Assembly (NCBI GenBank): GCA_016716365.1
Contig: JADJWM010000006.1
Span: forward strand, 145,875 to 209,874
Reading direction: 5' to 3'
DNA length: 64,000 bases
Source of the DNA: Chloracidobacterium sp.
Lineage (GTDB): Bacteria; Acidobacteriota; Blastocatellia; Pyrinomonadales; Pyrinomonadaceae
Positions 1 through 8,479 of the stretch are shown here, piece by piece. Both the position numbers and the translations under genes were made by a program. Within the stretch, counting starts at the first letter, position 1. The number at the start of each line of letters is the position of its first letter. The notes under the pieces were generated by a model. The model was not told the DNA's origin. It saw nothing but the letters and a program-made list of their open reading frames with translations, and searched no databases.

Positions 1-337
1 GCGCGCCCGCGACTGTGTCTGGTTTCCGAGTACGGCCGAAGTGTCGAAGGGCTTCCTTGTCTGTTCTGATCTCAATTGCACGGTACTGGCCTAGATACTC
101 CCAACTGTTGGTTGTTCGTTTGATATAGGCTGGCACAGTTAGGCCAGATTCTAGGAAAAGCTTCGCTCGCCTGACGACGCGCGGGCCTTTCCCAAAAACG
201 ACAACTTCCGGCGCGTCTGGATTCAGAGTACGCGTGAGCGCCAGGCCCTTAACGACATTGCGCTTTGTGCGGATGTAATCGTCACCTCCCGCGAGAAGCG
301 TCGCTAGTTGATCAGTGTCCAAGCGGTTTGGGTACAT
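1..337 (-). CDS. Unrecognised protein, N-terminal part only (cut by left edge)
   Basis: An ATG at 337 opens a frame that runs leftwards without a stop to base 1, giving 112 visible residues. The frame has protein-like character: charged N-terminus, then FGKGPRVVRR (about 48-57), a helix-like stretch and SWEYLGQYRA (about 78-87), which looks like a conserved compact domain. I cannot assign the family. The G-P-x-V and W-E-Y-x-G-x-Y-R patterns vaguely recall small N-terminal domains fused to nuclease-like proteins, but that is only an impression. It lies 35 bp downstream of the small gene at 373-693 on the same strand, so the two probably form one transcript. Base composition is less GC-rich than the housekeeping genes to the right, which fits an accessory region. 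Confidence 0.6.
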   Translation of the reverse strand, partial: MYPNRLDTDQLATLLAGGDDYIRTKRNVVKGLALTRTLNPDAPEVVVFGKGPRVVRRAKLFLESGLTVPAYIKRTTNSWEYLGQYRAIEIRTDKEALRHFGRTRKPDTVAGA

Positions 338-372
338 ATTCGCTCCGTGATGCGTAACCGATGATTATTTGT

Positions 373-693
373 CTATTGCGTGATAATGAGCCTTTCTTGA
401 TCTCCTGTCACGCGCTTTCGTCCTTCCCTAACGACCAAAGTGAGCCTAAACGGGTGCAATAGGTCCGCTGCGACGCTTAAGCGGCGGTGCATATCATCCA
501 AATCGTTCCCGGCGTCCATTTCGTCCAAATCGTCCATATCTTGCGTTTCATACGTGTCGTCCGGATTGCTATCGCCTGCCGTCCCTGTAAATAGGAAGAT
601 CGCTTGATAAGCGGACGCCCTCGTCCGCATCGCCGCTCGCGGCGAAACGCCATGCAGCCAAAAAGCCACGCACTGCAAACACGTATCAAACAT
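373..693 (-). CDS. Small acidic hypothetical protein
   Basis: About 106 codons from an ATG at 693. The open frame continues upstream to a TGA at 754-756, and a purine-rich GGGGGGAGG at about 728-735 precedes possible ATT/ATC starts near 717-723, so the real start may be further upstream. The N-terminal third is hydrophobic and aromatic. The middle (about residues 45-68) is a run of Asp, Glu and Met with a repeated D-D-L-D-E/D-M pattern. The C-terminus is basic and ends in ERLIITQ. No family recognised. Position directly ahead of the partial gene at 1-337 and behind the GTTTCA array suggests one small transcription unit. The stop (TAG) is at 373-375. Confidence 0.45.
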   Translation of the reverse strand: MFDTCLQCVAFWLHGVSPRAAMRTRASAYQAIFLFTGTAGDSNPDDTYETQDMDDLDEMDAGNDLDDMHRRLSVAADLLHPFRLTLVVREGRKRVTGDQERLIITQ

Positions 694-739
694 CGCCCGC
701 CACGATCGCGGCGGGATAGGAATCTGCCTCCCCCCAAGC

Positions 740-868
740 GTTTCAGCGGTGTTTCACACTTTGTTTCATCGTGTTTCAGGGCACATTTTCACCGTAAACC
801 CAATGAACGCAGCGTGTTTCATAGTGTTTCATGGTGTTTCACAGAAACAACGCTCACGCCTATGAAAC
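740..868. repeat. Array of GTTTCA motifs, near-helical spacing
   Basis: GTTTCA occurs at 740, 751, 763, 773, 816, 826 and 836, and its complement TGAAAC at 863. Spacing inside the two clusters is 10 to 12 bp, so the motifs face the same side of the DNA. Most copies extend to GTGTTTCA(C/T). The array is in the likely promoter region of the leftward genes at 1-693. It could be a cooperative regulator-binding site or iteron-like DNA. Confidence 0.6.
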
Positions 869-944
869 GAAACACTCTTGAGAAGGTCTCACGGCCACGC
901 ACCAACTACTTATCTCAGGCCCGTTTATGGCAATTACTCCTGGC

Positions 945-1964
945 TCAAGCCGCGAGGTCGATCACCGGAGCGACACTGCCGACCGCGTCGCCCCTTCGGT
1001 TCTTCAACAGCATCGGGGAAAGATCCGAAAGGCTCTCGTCTGCGATGAGACCAAGTTGTTTCAGGATCGCGACAGCAGCGACGGGCCTTGCACGCCGATC
1101 GTCGCCGTCCTCTATTTTCAACGCGATGGAGAGGCCCGAAGGATGTTTATCCGACGGCAGCACGCCGCACAGCCAGACGCCTTCGGCACCGACCTTTGAA
1201 ATGATCCGGCCCTCGGCGGCCTGCATCAGCATCGTGTCCAGCCGTTCGGAGCCCCCGATCAGCTCGGGAAATTTCGACATCGCCGAAACTATCCTCGCAC
1301 ACGCCGTTTTTATGCCCGGTTCAAAGTGGTCCGGCGGCGAGACCAGATTCAGGAACGAGCGTGCCATTGCCTCGAGCGGCACGGCAAAGATCGGGGCGGC
1401 ACAGCCGTCCACGCCGAGGCCGATCTTCTTCGACGGCACGCCGGTCATCGTCTCGACCGTGCCGAGGATCTCTTTCTGCACAGGGTTGTCCGGCGATTCG
1501 TACGAGCCGATCGGTGCCCCTAAATGCTTGGCGACGGCGAGCATCCCGGCGTGTTTTCCGGAACAATTGTTATGGAGCTGCGTCGGATATTCGCCTGCCC
1601 TCTGCATTCGCTCGGCCTCTTTCTCGAAGAAAGGAAGATGGGCCCCGCACCGAAGATGCGCTTCGGTCAGATCAAGCCGGCCGAGCATCAATTCGACGAT
1701 CCGCACGTGCCGCGATTCACCCGAATGCGATGCACAAGCCAGGGCGATCTCTTCCTCCGAGAATCCGAAGGCGTCGGCGGCCCCGCTCGTTATCAGCGGT
1801 ATCGCCTGCAGCGGTTTCGCCGCCGAACGGAAGAAGGTCATCATCCGCGGATCTCCGGCCGATGCGGCAGCGGAACCGTCGCCGTCCAGAATAATGAAAC
1901 TCCCGCGATGGACCGATTCGACGGTCTCACCCCGGATCACTTTTGCAAGGGTCTTTGAAGGCAT
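945..1964 (-). CDS. L-asparaginase II family protein (Rhizobium etli AnsA type)
   Basis: 339 residues, full length for the Asparaginase_II family, which hydrolyses L-asparagine to aspartate and ammonia and is unrelated in fold to the E. coli enzymes. Residues matching the known R. etli active site are visible: Ser47 and Lys50 in RSAAKP, Ser79 in CASHSGE, Cys134 and Lys137 in NNCSGKHAG (metal-binding cysteine region), and Cys188 in GVDGCAAPIF. No signal peptide, so cytoplasmic. ATG start at 1964; no strong ribosome site. It is the last gene of a leftward run, 105 bp after recN, and an inverted repeat lies in that gap. Family assignment is firm; preference for asparagine is inferred from the family. 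Confidence 0.9.
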   Translation of the reverse strand: MPSKTLAKVIRGETVESVHRGSFIILDGDGSAAASAGDPRMMTFFRSAAKPLQAIPLITSGAADAFGFSEEEIALACASHSGESRHVRIVELMLGRLDLTEAHLRCGAHLPFFEKEAERMQRAGEYPTQLHNNCSGKHAGMLAVAKHLGAPIGSYESPDNPVQKEILGTVETMTGVPSKKIGLGVDGCAAPIFAVPLEAMARSFLNLVSPPDHFEPGIKTACARIVSAMSKFPELIGGSERLDTMLMQAAEGRIISKVGAEGVWLCGVLPSDKHPSGLSIALKIEDGDDRRARPVAAVAILKQLGLIADESLSDLSPMLLKNRRGDAVGSVAPVIDLAA

Positions 1965-1990
1965 ATGAGAATTCTAATTATCCACAGATA

Positions 1991-2050
1991 GACACAGATG
2001 GACACCGATATCTGCGATTCATTCTTCTTTCATCGGTGTACATCTGTGTT
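1991..2050. repeat. Imperfect inverted repeat between recN and the asparaginase gene
   Basis: Left arm 1991-2009 (GACACAGATGGACACCGAT) is nearly the reverse complement of 2032-2050, around a 22-base loop. Further CCACAGAT and CATCGGTAGACAGAT pieces lie on the flanks. It could form a hairpin in the transcript and separate the two genes. The same style of acacagat repeat occurs in intergenic DNA of many bacteria. Confidence 0.6.
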
Positions 2051-2069
2051 CATCGGTAGACAGATCTTC

Positions 2070-3752
2070 CTAACCGGCCGCGGCCAGCATTTCTCGGGCA
2101 TTTTCGCGGGCGGCATCGGTGATCGTTTCACCCGCAAGCATTCGGGCGATCTCCTCGATCTGCTCGCCCGGATCGAGCACTCGAACGGTTATCTCGGTGC
2201 TTCCTTTCTTCATCAGCTTTTCGACAAGCAGGTGCGTATCGGCCATCGACGCGACCTGCGGCTGATGGGTTACACACAGGACCTGCTGCCCCTCGGCCAG
2301 GGCCTTCAGCTTGAGCCCGACGGACTCGGCGACCCGGCCGCCGATCCCTGCGTCGATCTCATCGAAGACCGCCGTTACGCCCGGCGTTTTTTCGCGGGCC
2401 GCCGTTTTCAGCACGAGCATCAGCCGCGATGCCTCGCCGCCCGACGCTACGCGTGCAAGCGGCATCGGCGGTTCGCCAGGATTTGCCGAGAAATAGAATT
2501 CGACGCGGTCGATGCCCGAGGGCCGAAAAACGTCGTCACCCTCGCCGTGTCTGAGTTCGACCCGGACCTCAAAGCGGGCCTTCTCTAGCGCGACCTCCTT
2601 CAAAGAGGCCTCGACCGATTTCGCATATTTTGCCGCGCCCGCCGCTCGACGCTCGTGCAGCTTCATCGCCGTTTCAATGAACGCCGCTCGACGCCTTTCA
2701 AGCTCGGCGGTCAACCGCTCTTCCTGAAACTCCGAGGTCTCGATCGCCTCAAGCCCTTCTCGGCTCTCGCCCAGATGCTGAAGCACCGCATCCACCGATC
2801 CACCGTACTTCCGCGTCAGCCGCGAGATCTCGGCCAGCCGGTTCTCGATCTCCTCAAGCCTCTGGGGCGAAAATTCGAGATGCGAGCCAAAATCCCGGGC
2901 CGTGATCGCGAGGTCTTCGATCACCGCCGCCGCGGCCTGAATGCTCTCGGTATAGTCGGCAAATCTCGCGTCAAATTCTGCAAGTTCCTCGACGTTCCGC
3001 GTAGCCTTTTGCAGCGTGCTCGCCGTCGAATTCTCGTCGTCATAGAGCAGCGAATACGCTTCAAGGCTCAGGGCCGCAAGCTTCTCCGCATTCGCCAGCC
3101 GCTTCTTTTCGATCTCCAGCTCTTCGGATTCGCCCGGCTGGACCGCCGCTTTTTCGATCTCGTCGATCTGGAATCTCAGGACGTCGAGGAGTTGAAGCTT
3201 GTCGGCCTCGTCTGCCTTAAGTGCAGCGAGTTCCGCCTTGATCTCAGCCCACGCCCGGTATGCCTTCTCGGTTTGGCGGACAAGTTCGGCCAACCCGGCG
3301 AAAGCATCGAGCAGGCCTCGATGGCTTGCCGGGTCGAAAAGCTCACTATGCTCGCCCTGGCCGTGGATCGCGATAAGATGCCGTCCGATCTGTCGAAGGA
3401 CCGCCTGAGTCGCCAGCTGCCCGTTGATGAAGATCCGGTTCCTTCCCGTCCGCGACAACTCCCGTCGGACGATGAGTTCGCCGTCGCCATCCGATCCCGC
3501 ACCGATATTCTCGAGCGTCTCGCTCAATTCGCGGCTCTCTCTTACCCTGAACAATCCCTCTATGATGGCAAGGTCCTCACCGGCCTTGATCAGGTCGGTC
3601 GAAGCCCGTTCGCCTGTCAGCACCCCGAGGCTGTCGACGATGATCGACTTGCCCGACCCCGTCTCTCCCGTAAGCAGGTTTAGCCCGGGGCCGAACTCGG
3701 CCTCGAGCTCGCCGATCAGCGCTATGTTTTTGACCTTCAAGTACTCGAGCAT
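2070..3752 (-). CDS. recN: DNA repair protein RecN
   Basis: 560 residues from ATG 3752, normal for RecN, an SMC-like ATPase that acts at double-strand breaks. Seen: Walker A GETGSGKS at residues 29-36 after the typical N-terminus (LKVKNIALI), long charged coiled-coil arms in the middle, an ABC-type signature region (LARVASGGEASRLML) and Walker B VFDEIDAGIGG near the C-terminus. The open frame extends 14 codons further upstream, but that would overlap the stop of the M14 peptidase gene at 3766 and adds residues not seen in RecN. The ATG at 3752 leaves a 13-bp gap and has AGAGG just ahead. Probably co-transcribed with the peptidase gene. Confidence 0.95.
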   Translation of the reverse strand: MLEYLKVKNIALIGELEAEFGPGLNLLTGETGSGKSIIVDSLGVLTGERASTDLIKAGEDLAIIEGLFRVRESRELSETLENIGAGSDGDGELIVRRELSRTGRNRIFINGQLATQAVLRQIGRHLIAIHGQGEHSELFDPASHRGLLDAFAGLAELVRQTEKAYRAWAEIKAELAALKADEADKLQLLDVLRFQIDEIEKAAVQPGESEELEIEKKRLANAEKLAALSLEAYSLLYDDENSTASTLQKATRNVEELAEFDARFADYTESIQAAAAVIEDLAITARDFGSHLEFSPQRLEEIENRLAEISRLTRKYGGSVDAVLQHLGESREGLEAIETSEFQEERLTAELERRRAAFIETAMKLHERRAAGAAKYAKSVEASLKEVALEKARFEVRVELRHGEGDDVFRPSGIDRVEFYFSANPGEPPMPLARVASGGEASRLMLVLKTAAREKTPGVTAVFDEIDAGIGGRVAESVGLKLKALAEGQQVLCVTHQPQVASMADTHLLVEKLMKKGSTEITVRVLDPGEQIEEIARMLAGETITDAARENAREMLAAAG

Positions 3753-3765
3753 ACCTCTGCCGCGG

Positions 3766-5079
3766 TCACTTTTTCCGCGGGACAACGCCTTCACCCTTTA
3801 CCCATTTCCCGAGGGAGAAGATCGCATCCGGCGGAAACGCCCTTTCCAGGTCGGGCGCCGCCCAATCGACCGTCCGGCCCTTCTTGTAGAAAAGCAGTTC
3901 GGCGAACGCACCCGGTTTGAGCAACTCGAACCGGCCCGCGACATTGAATTCGCTAGCATCGTATTCTTCAAGTCCGGCCAGGGTGCCCGTGTCGCCGATC
4001 CGGCGGATCACCCCGGGCGTCGGAAACTCCGCCCGCCGACGCTGCAGGGCCACGGCAATGTTACCGCGGGCCGGTTCGCCTTGAGCTGCCGGATCAATGA
4101 TCGATGCATTTTGAAAGATGAAATTTATTATCCTACCGGACGAATTCGGCGGCAGGTTATCGTACGGCCCCGGATCCCGTTCCCGCTCACTTCCGTCAGC
4201 CAGCGCCCTCAATGCGGCCGCGATCGCTATGAAGTTCATCTTTACGAGAAACATCTCGGACTTTCCCTGCAAAGCGCCGGTTTCGATCAGGATCGTCGGC
4301 GTTCCCCAGGCCGAGAAGTTGTCGCCGAAAGCGGTCGGCGTAAACTCGTCGTCGTATCGTGCGATGTGCCCGGGAATGTGGGATCCGATAGCTTCGATCA
4401 TCTCGGCCGCCAGCCTTCGGTTTCGTTCGTGGCCGGGATTGCTCGTCTTCGGTTCGTCGCCGTACACCACCAGAAACGAGATCGCGGCCTGTTTCGGCGT
4501 GCTGCCGACCGACGTCAAACCGTTCTGATTATGCAGATTAAACCCGATCTGCGGCGACCAATCATCCCGAAGCTTTTTCAGCAGCAGGGCCTCGGGCGAC
4601 CTCTGGTCGATCGCGTCGCGGTTGATATCCAGGCCCTGCGTGTTCCGGCGCAGGAACATGTCGGCCCCGTCAGGGTTCAGCATCGGTACGGCCCGGATCG
4701 TCATCGCGGAGGCAATGCGCTTCGCCCAATCGGCATCGCGGTTCTTCTGAAGGATCGTGAAAAGGTCGATCAGGGCCGAAGTTGCCGTAGGCTCATCGCC
4801 GTGCATTTGCGACCAAAGAAAGACCCTAAGCGGCCCGTTTCCCCATTCGATCTGGTAGATCTCTTTGTTAAGGACGCTCCGGCCCGCCTCGGCGACCTTC
4901 ACGCCCCTCGACCGGAGCCCGTCGAGGTAGATCTTCAGGTCGCGATGGCGGACGTTCGACGGCAGGATCTTCGTTACGTGTTCCTTCTCCCAAAGCTCGT
5001 CCAATTGCGAATTTGTTTGTGCGATCATCGGCAGGGTCAATGTGAGGACCGGCAAGAGGGCAGTGATGAAAACCCGCAT
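3766..5079 (-). CDS. Secreted M14-family zinc carboxypeptidase
   Basis: 437 residues from ATG 5079, which begins a clear signal peptide (MRVFITALLPVL...MIAQ); a longer frame to 5205 would put basic sequence ahead of it. M14 features: zinc ligands His93 and Glu96 in QMHGDEPT, a third ligand His183 in FNLHNQ, Asn/Arg substrate-binding segments (MLNPDGAD, NTQGLDINRD) and the catalytic Glu in PTILIETGAL. Family members remove C-terminal residues from peptides or cell-wall peptides; which one here is unknown. The C-terminal ~130 residues carry no recognised domain. It lies between the debranching-enzyme gene and recN, all leftward. Confidence 0.85.
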   Translation of the reverse strand: MRVFITALLPVLTLTLPMIAQTNSQLDELWEKEHVTKILPSNVRHRDLKIYLDGLRSRGVKVAEAGRSVLNKEIYQIEWGNGPLRVFLWSQMHGDEPTATSALIDLFTILQKNRDADWAKRIASAMTIRAVPMLNPDGADMFLRRNTQGLDINRDAIDQRSPEALLLKKLRDDWSPQIGFNLHNQNGLTSVGSTPKQAAISFLVVYGDEPKTSNPGHERNRRLAAEMIEAIGSHIPGHIARYDDEFTPTAFGDNFSAWGTPTILIETGALQGKSEMFLVKMNFIAIAAALRALADGSERERDPGPYDNLPPNSSGRIINFIFQNASIIDPAAQGEPARGNIAVALQRRRAEFPTPGVIRRIGDTGTLAGLEEYDASEFNVAGRFELLKPGAFAELLFYKKGRTVDWAAPDLERAFPPDAIFSLGKWVKGEGVVPRKK

Positions 5080-5147
5080 ATGCTTCGAGGATATATCGCA
5101 GTTCGGCGTAACTTCAACCCGTCCTGCTCTGCCCGCCCTGCACGTCC

Positions 5148-7097
5148 TCATTTTTTTCCAAGCACGCGGAGCAGCTCCGCGACGCTCCACGCCTGGGCAA
5201 AGCAACCCCGGGGCCGATGCGGCGGATCGCCGTCGAAAATTTCGGATATTTGGCCGATCCCGGCCTCATACAAATGCGACATCAATTCCGATGTGATATC
5301 GGTAATGCGCCTCTCGGTAACCGGCCCCGCAGGGTTCACTTTTCGGTATGCGTCCACGAACGGACCGATCAGCCACGCCCAGACAGTTCCCTGATGGTAG
5401 GCCGAATCTCGCTCAAGCGGCGACCCCTCATAAACCGGCCGGTACCGTGGGTCCGAACGGGCAAGCGAACGCAGGCCGACCGGGGTCAACAGGTCCTTCT
5501 CCACACGCGCAACCACCTTCGCAGCCCTTTCCGCATCAAGCATCGAATGGTGCAGCGATACAGCAAATATCTGATTCGGCCTTATCGACGGATCGCTTTC
5601 GCCATTCGAAACTACATCGAAAAGGCACTCCTCATCGCGGTTCCAGAACGAGCCATTAAAACTCAGGCTGCAAAGCTCCGCCATCGCCCGGTAACGCTTC
5701 TCGTCCTCATGGTCGCCGAACCTTGCAGCAAGAGATTCCATCGTTCTCAACGCGTTGTACCAGAGCGCCTGGACCTCCACGGGCTTACCGGTCCGCGGTG
5801 TGATAACAAGATCGCCGACCTTCGCGTCCATCCATGTAAGCTGTACATCCGGCGACCCGGCATAAAGCAGGCCGTCGGTATCGACGTGGATGTTATATCG
5901 CGTACCGTAAAGATGCCGGGCAAGTATTTCAGCGAGTTTTTCGTAAAGGTTTTTACGGACAAACTTGTATTCTTTTGTGGATGCCAGAAAAGCTCGGACC
6001 GCCTCAAAGTACCAGAGTGTCGCATCGACCGTGTTGTGATCTGCCTCGCTCCCTTCGTCCGGAAATCGGTTGGGTATCATTCCTTCCGAGATGTGCGTGG
6101 AATATTCGAGCAGGATCTCCCGGGCGACCTCCGGCCGTCCGGTTGCGAGCGTCAGGCCCGGCAACGCGATCATCGTGTCCCGCCCCCAATCGGTGAACCA
6201 CGGGTACCCGGCAACGACCGTGTGCCCGGCCCCCCTTTTCACGACGAACTGATCGGCGGCCAGAACAAGTTGCTTTCCGGCGTCGGATCTGGCCCCGGAC
6301 TTACGGACCAGCTCGGCTCGGCGTTCGATCTCTGCCTTGCGGGCCGCGGCAAATTCCTGGATCTTGCCGGCTTCGGTCGTAACGGTGACCTCGGCCGCCC
6401 CCTGTGAAAGCCGAAACCTCAGCTCGAACGGCTGATAAAGGTCCTCGCGGTGCTCGAACCCGCGTTCCTGTTCGATCGCGTATTCAAAATCCCGATACCA
6501 GTAGCCGGTCGGAATGATCTCGGCCCCTTTGTGGAGAAGACGGCAAGTCACCTCGGTATCTGAAGCACTGACCAAAACCTCACCGTCCTTGGCCTCAAAG
6601 CCAAAGGAAGTCCCGTCGCTCTCATGCCTAATGCCGTGATAATCCACGGATGACAACAGCGGCCGCAGTATCAGCTCGGCATCCGAATGTCCGGCTCCGG
6701 CGATCGTCCATCGGAGATATGTTGTGTTCAAGCCGTGTGGCATGAATAGGCATTTCTCCAGAACGATGCCGTCTATCTCGAAAGTCCAGACGGGGAAAGG
6801 GTTCATCCGGAAGGACGAGAGCATTTCATGGCCTTTTGGTTCGACCGCTCCCGGAAACTGATTTGACGACAATTCGACGGATCGCCCGCCTAAAACGAAC
6901 GTTTCCTCGAACTTCGAAAGCAGCCTGACTCGCCCGAGCGGCGGATCTTGCGCCGCAGTAAGCACGGAATGATATCGCCGCGTGTTTGTTCCGCTGATCG
7001 TGCCTGACGCAAATCCTCCGATCCCGTTGGTCTCGAGCCACTCGCGTGACGACGCGGCATCGTGGTCGTTGCAGATCTTTCGGTCAAAGCTGATCAT
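5148..7097 (-). CDS. Amylo-alpha-1,6-glucosidase / glycogen debranching enzyme (GH133-type)
   Basis: 649 residues from ATG 7097; a TTG at 7142 would overlap the upstream gene by 11 bp and is less likely. N-terminal domain carries the family signature ETNGIGGFASGT...NTRRYHS. The C-terminal barrel carries WFTDWGRDTMIALPGL with its acidic catalytic candidate, and YHQGTVWAWLIGPF near the end. The enzyme type removes alpha-1,6-linked glucose branches from glycogen in the cytoplasm. There is no signal peptide. It follows a GT4 glycosyltransferase gene with only 34 bp between, so the two are likely one unit concerned with glucan metabolism, though other glycogen genes are absent from the window. Confidence 0.88.
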   Translation of the reverse strand: MISFDRKICNDHDAASSREWLETNGIGGFASGTISGTNTRRYHSVLTAAQDPPLGRVRLLSKFEETFVLGGRSVELSSNQFPGAVEPKGHEMLSSFRMNPFPVWTFEIDGIVLEKCLFMPHGLNTTYLRWTIAGAGHSDAELILRPLLSSVDYHGIRHESDGTSFGFEAKDGEVLVSASDTEVTCRLLHKGAEIIPTGYWYRDFEYAIEQERGFEHREDLYQPFELRFRLSQGAAEVTVTTEAGKIQEFAAARKAEIERRAELVRKSGARSDAGKQLVLAADQFVVKRGAGHTVVAGYPWFTDWGRDTMIALPGLTLATGRPEVAREILLEYSTHISEGMIPNRFPDEGSEADHNTVDATLWYFEAVRAFLASTKEYKFVRKNLYEKLAEILARHLYGTRYNIHVDTDGLLYAGSPDVQLTWMDAKVGDLVITPRTGKPVEVQALWYNALRTMESLAARFGDHEDEKRYRAMAELCSLSFNGSFWNRDEECLFDVVSNGESDPSIRPNQIFAVSLHHSMLDAERAAKVVARVEKDLLTPVGLRSLARSDPRYRPVYEGSPLERDSAYHQGTVWAWLIGPFVDAYRKVNPAGPVTERRITDITSELMSHLYEAGIGQISEIFDGDPPHRPRGCFAQAWSVAELLRVLGKK

Positions 7098-7131
7098 CAC
7101 AAAGGTTGGCCTGCCCGAATAGGCGGCCGGC

Positions 7132-8226
7132 TCATAACTCAAGATAGACCCGTTCGGTCCGCTCGATCATTCGGTCGAGCGAATACGTCTTCACCGCCTC
7201 GTCCATCGCGGACAACGCCGCCGATCTTTCGGCATCCCTGTCGAGTGCGGCCTTCCGGAGCCGCTCTGCCAGCTTGACCGGCTCGCCCACAGGGACGCGC
7301 CGGCCGCCGTCCCGCACCAACTCCCTGGCGCCCTCGGTGTCGGTCACGATCACCGGGACTCCCGATCCGATCGCCTCGAGTATCGCCATCCCGAAACTTT
7401 CTGTGTGCGAAGCCGACACAAACATGTCGAGTGCAGCATAGAGGCTCTTCGTGTCCTCGACCCAGTCGAGCCAATAAAATCGGTCTTCTAACCCGAGTAC
7501 GCGGACAAGGCGCTTGAGTTCCCGTCGAAATGCCTGGCTTGCGCTGTTGTCACGGCCAACAACAATGAAGCGGATATCGGGAAACTCAGCGGCGATCTCA
7601 TTGGCCGCGAGCAGGAGGTCCCGTTGGCCCTTAAGCGGCGTGATCTCCCCCACCGTGCCGATCAGATATGCATCTTCCGGTATCTGGTGATAGGCCCGGA
7701 ATTCGTTCCTGAGCTTGGCGATCTCGCCGGGCCCGTTCGGATACGGAGGCTCGATACCGTTGGGTATCACGACGACCTTGTTTCGCGGAAATATCCGCTG
7801 CAGCGAACGCTCGACGCCAGGCGAAACCGCTATCGCCATTGAAAGGTTGGTCAGCGCAAGGCGGTTGAACGGCTTCAGCGGGAACAGTACGTGCCGCGTC
7901 AGGACGAACTTCGCCCTTCCGCTCAGGGCGCACGCTATGCTGGCCGGGATGTAGTCTCGTGCGACATGGGCGTGGATGATGTCTATCTCTTTCTCCCGTG
8001 CAAATGCCGCGATACGCGTCGCACTGAGTATCCCGAAAGAGTTCCGAATCGAAACATGGAGAATGTTCTCGGGCGGAAGAAAGTCTAGCCTGTCCTGCCA
8101 GATATTCGTCGGCCTGATCCCGGCAAAAACCTCGTGGCCGCGCGACGCCAAGCCGCGGCAAAGGTCGACAAAATGGCGTTCGCCGCCGCCGTACGTCCTA
8201 GACGATGAGATCTGAAGGACACGCAT
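7132..8226 (-). CDS. Glycosyltransferase family 4 protein
   Basis: 364 residues, GT-B fold. N-terminal Rossmann half starts MRVLQISSSRTYGGGERHF with the Gly-rich acceptor loop. The C-terminal half has VIPNGIEPP, a GEITPLKGQRDLL segment, and the family E-x7-E motif in TESFGMAILEAIGSGVPVIV. It transfers a sugar from a nucleotide donor; acceptor unknown. Not obviously BshA, although bshB1 is present at 18173-18907. First gene of the leftward run ending at 945. ATG 8226 is preceded by ACGGAA. No signal peptide or membrane segment. Confidence 0.85.
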   Translation of the reverse strand: MRVLQISSSRTYGGGERHFVDLCRGLASRGHEVFAGIRPTNIWQDRLDFLPPENILHVSIRNSFGILSATRIAAFAREKEIDIIHAHVARDYIPASIACALSGRAKFVLTRHVLFPLKPFNRLALTNLSMAIAVSPGVERSLQRIFPRNKVVVIPNGIEPPYPNGPGEIAKLRNEFRAYHQIPEDAYLIGTVGEITPLKGQRDLLLAANEIAAEFPDIRFIVVGRDNSASQAFRRELKRLVRVLGLEDRFYWLDWVEDTKSLYAALDMFVSASHTESFGMAILEAIGSGVPVIVTDTEGARELVRDGGRRVPVGEPVKLAERLRKAALDRDAERSAALSAMDEAVKTYSLDRMIERTERVYLEL

Positions 8227-8393
8227 TTCCGTTTCAGGCTTTTCAGGCTAATGATACTATGAATCAAGATGCGCTGCGGACACCGAGGGCCGTATCACTC
8301 GATTCGATCGACCTCGGTGCTGGTCTGGAAACGGGTTGATTCCCAAGCCTGGCCTCCGAAACTTCCAGAAACTGGCGTCGGGAACGCCTCGAC

Positions 8394-8428
8394 GAAAAAA
8401 GGCTGCCCGAATAGATCGGACAGCCTTG
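8394..8428 (-). terminator. Rho-independent terminator after the TonB-dependent receptor gene
   Basis: On the minus strand AAGGCTG-x-CCGA pairs with TCGG-x-CAGCCTT around a short loop and is followed by a run of T. It lies about 50 bp past the stop of the receptor gene. Confidence 0.75.
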
Positions 8429-8479
8429 CCAATTTCTGAGCGGTACCCAAACGAACACCGCCCCACCTCTTAGGCCGCA

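Noticed and set aside
477..737. 86-codon leftward frame from TTG 737 overlapping the small acidic gene
   Set aside because: Its residues (Arg- and Trp-rich, TIWTKWTPGTIW) are the frame-shifted reading of the acidic repeat; the 373-693 frame is more protein-like.
604..1968. 454-codon rightward frame over the asparaginase gene
   Set aside because: Antisense shadow of a clear L-asparaginase; composition (Arg, Ser, Pro rich) is that of a GC-rich reverse frame and no motif is visible.
3424..5394. 656-codon rightward frame across recN and the M14 peptidase gene
   Set aside because: Antisense to two recognised genes; sequence is Arg/Pro-rich shadow without domains.
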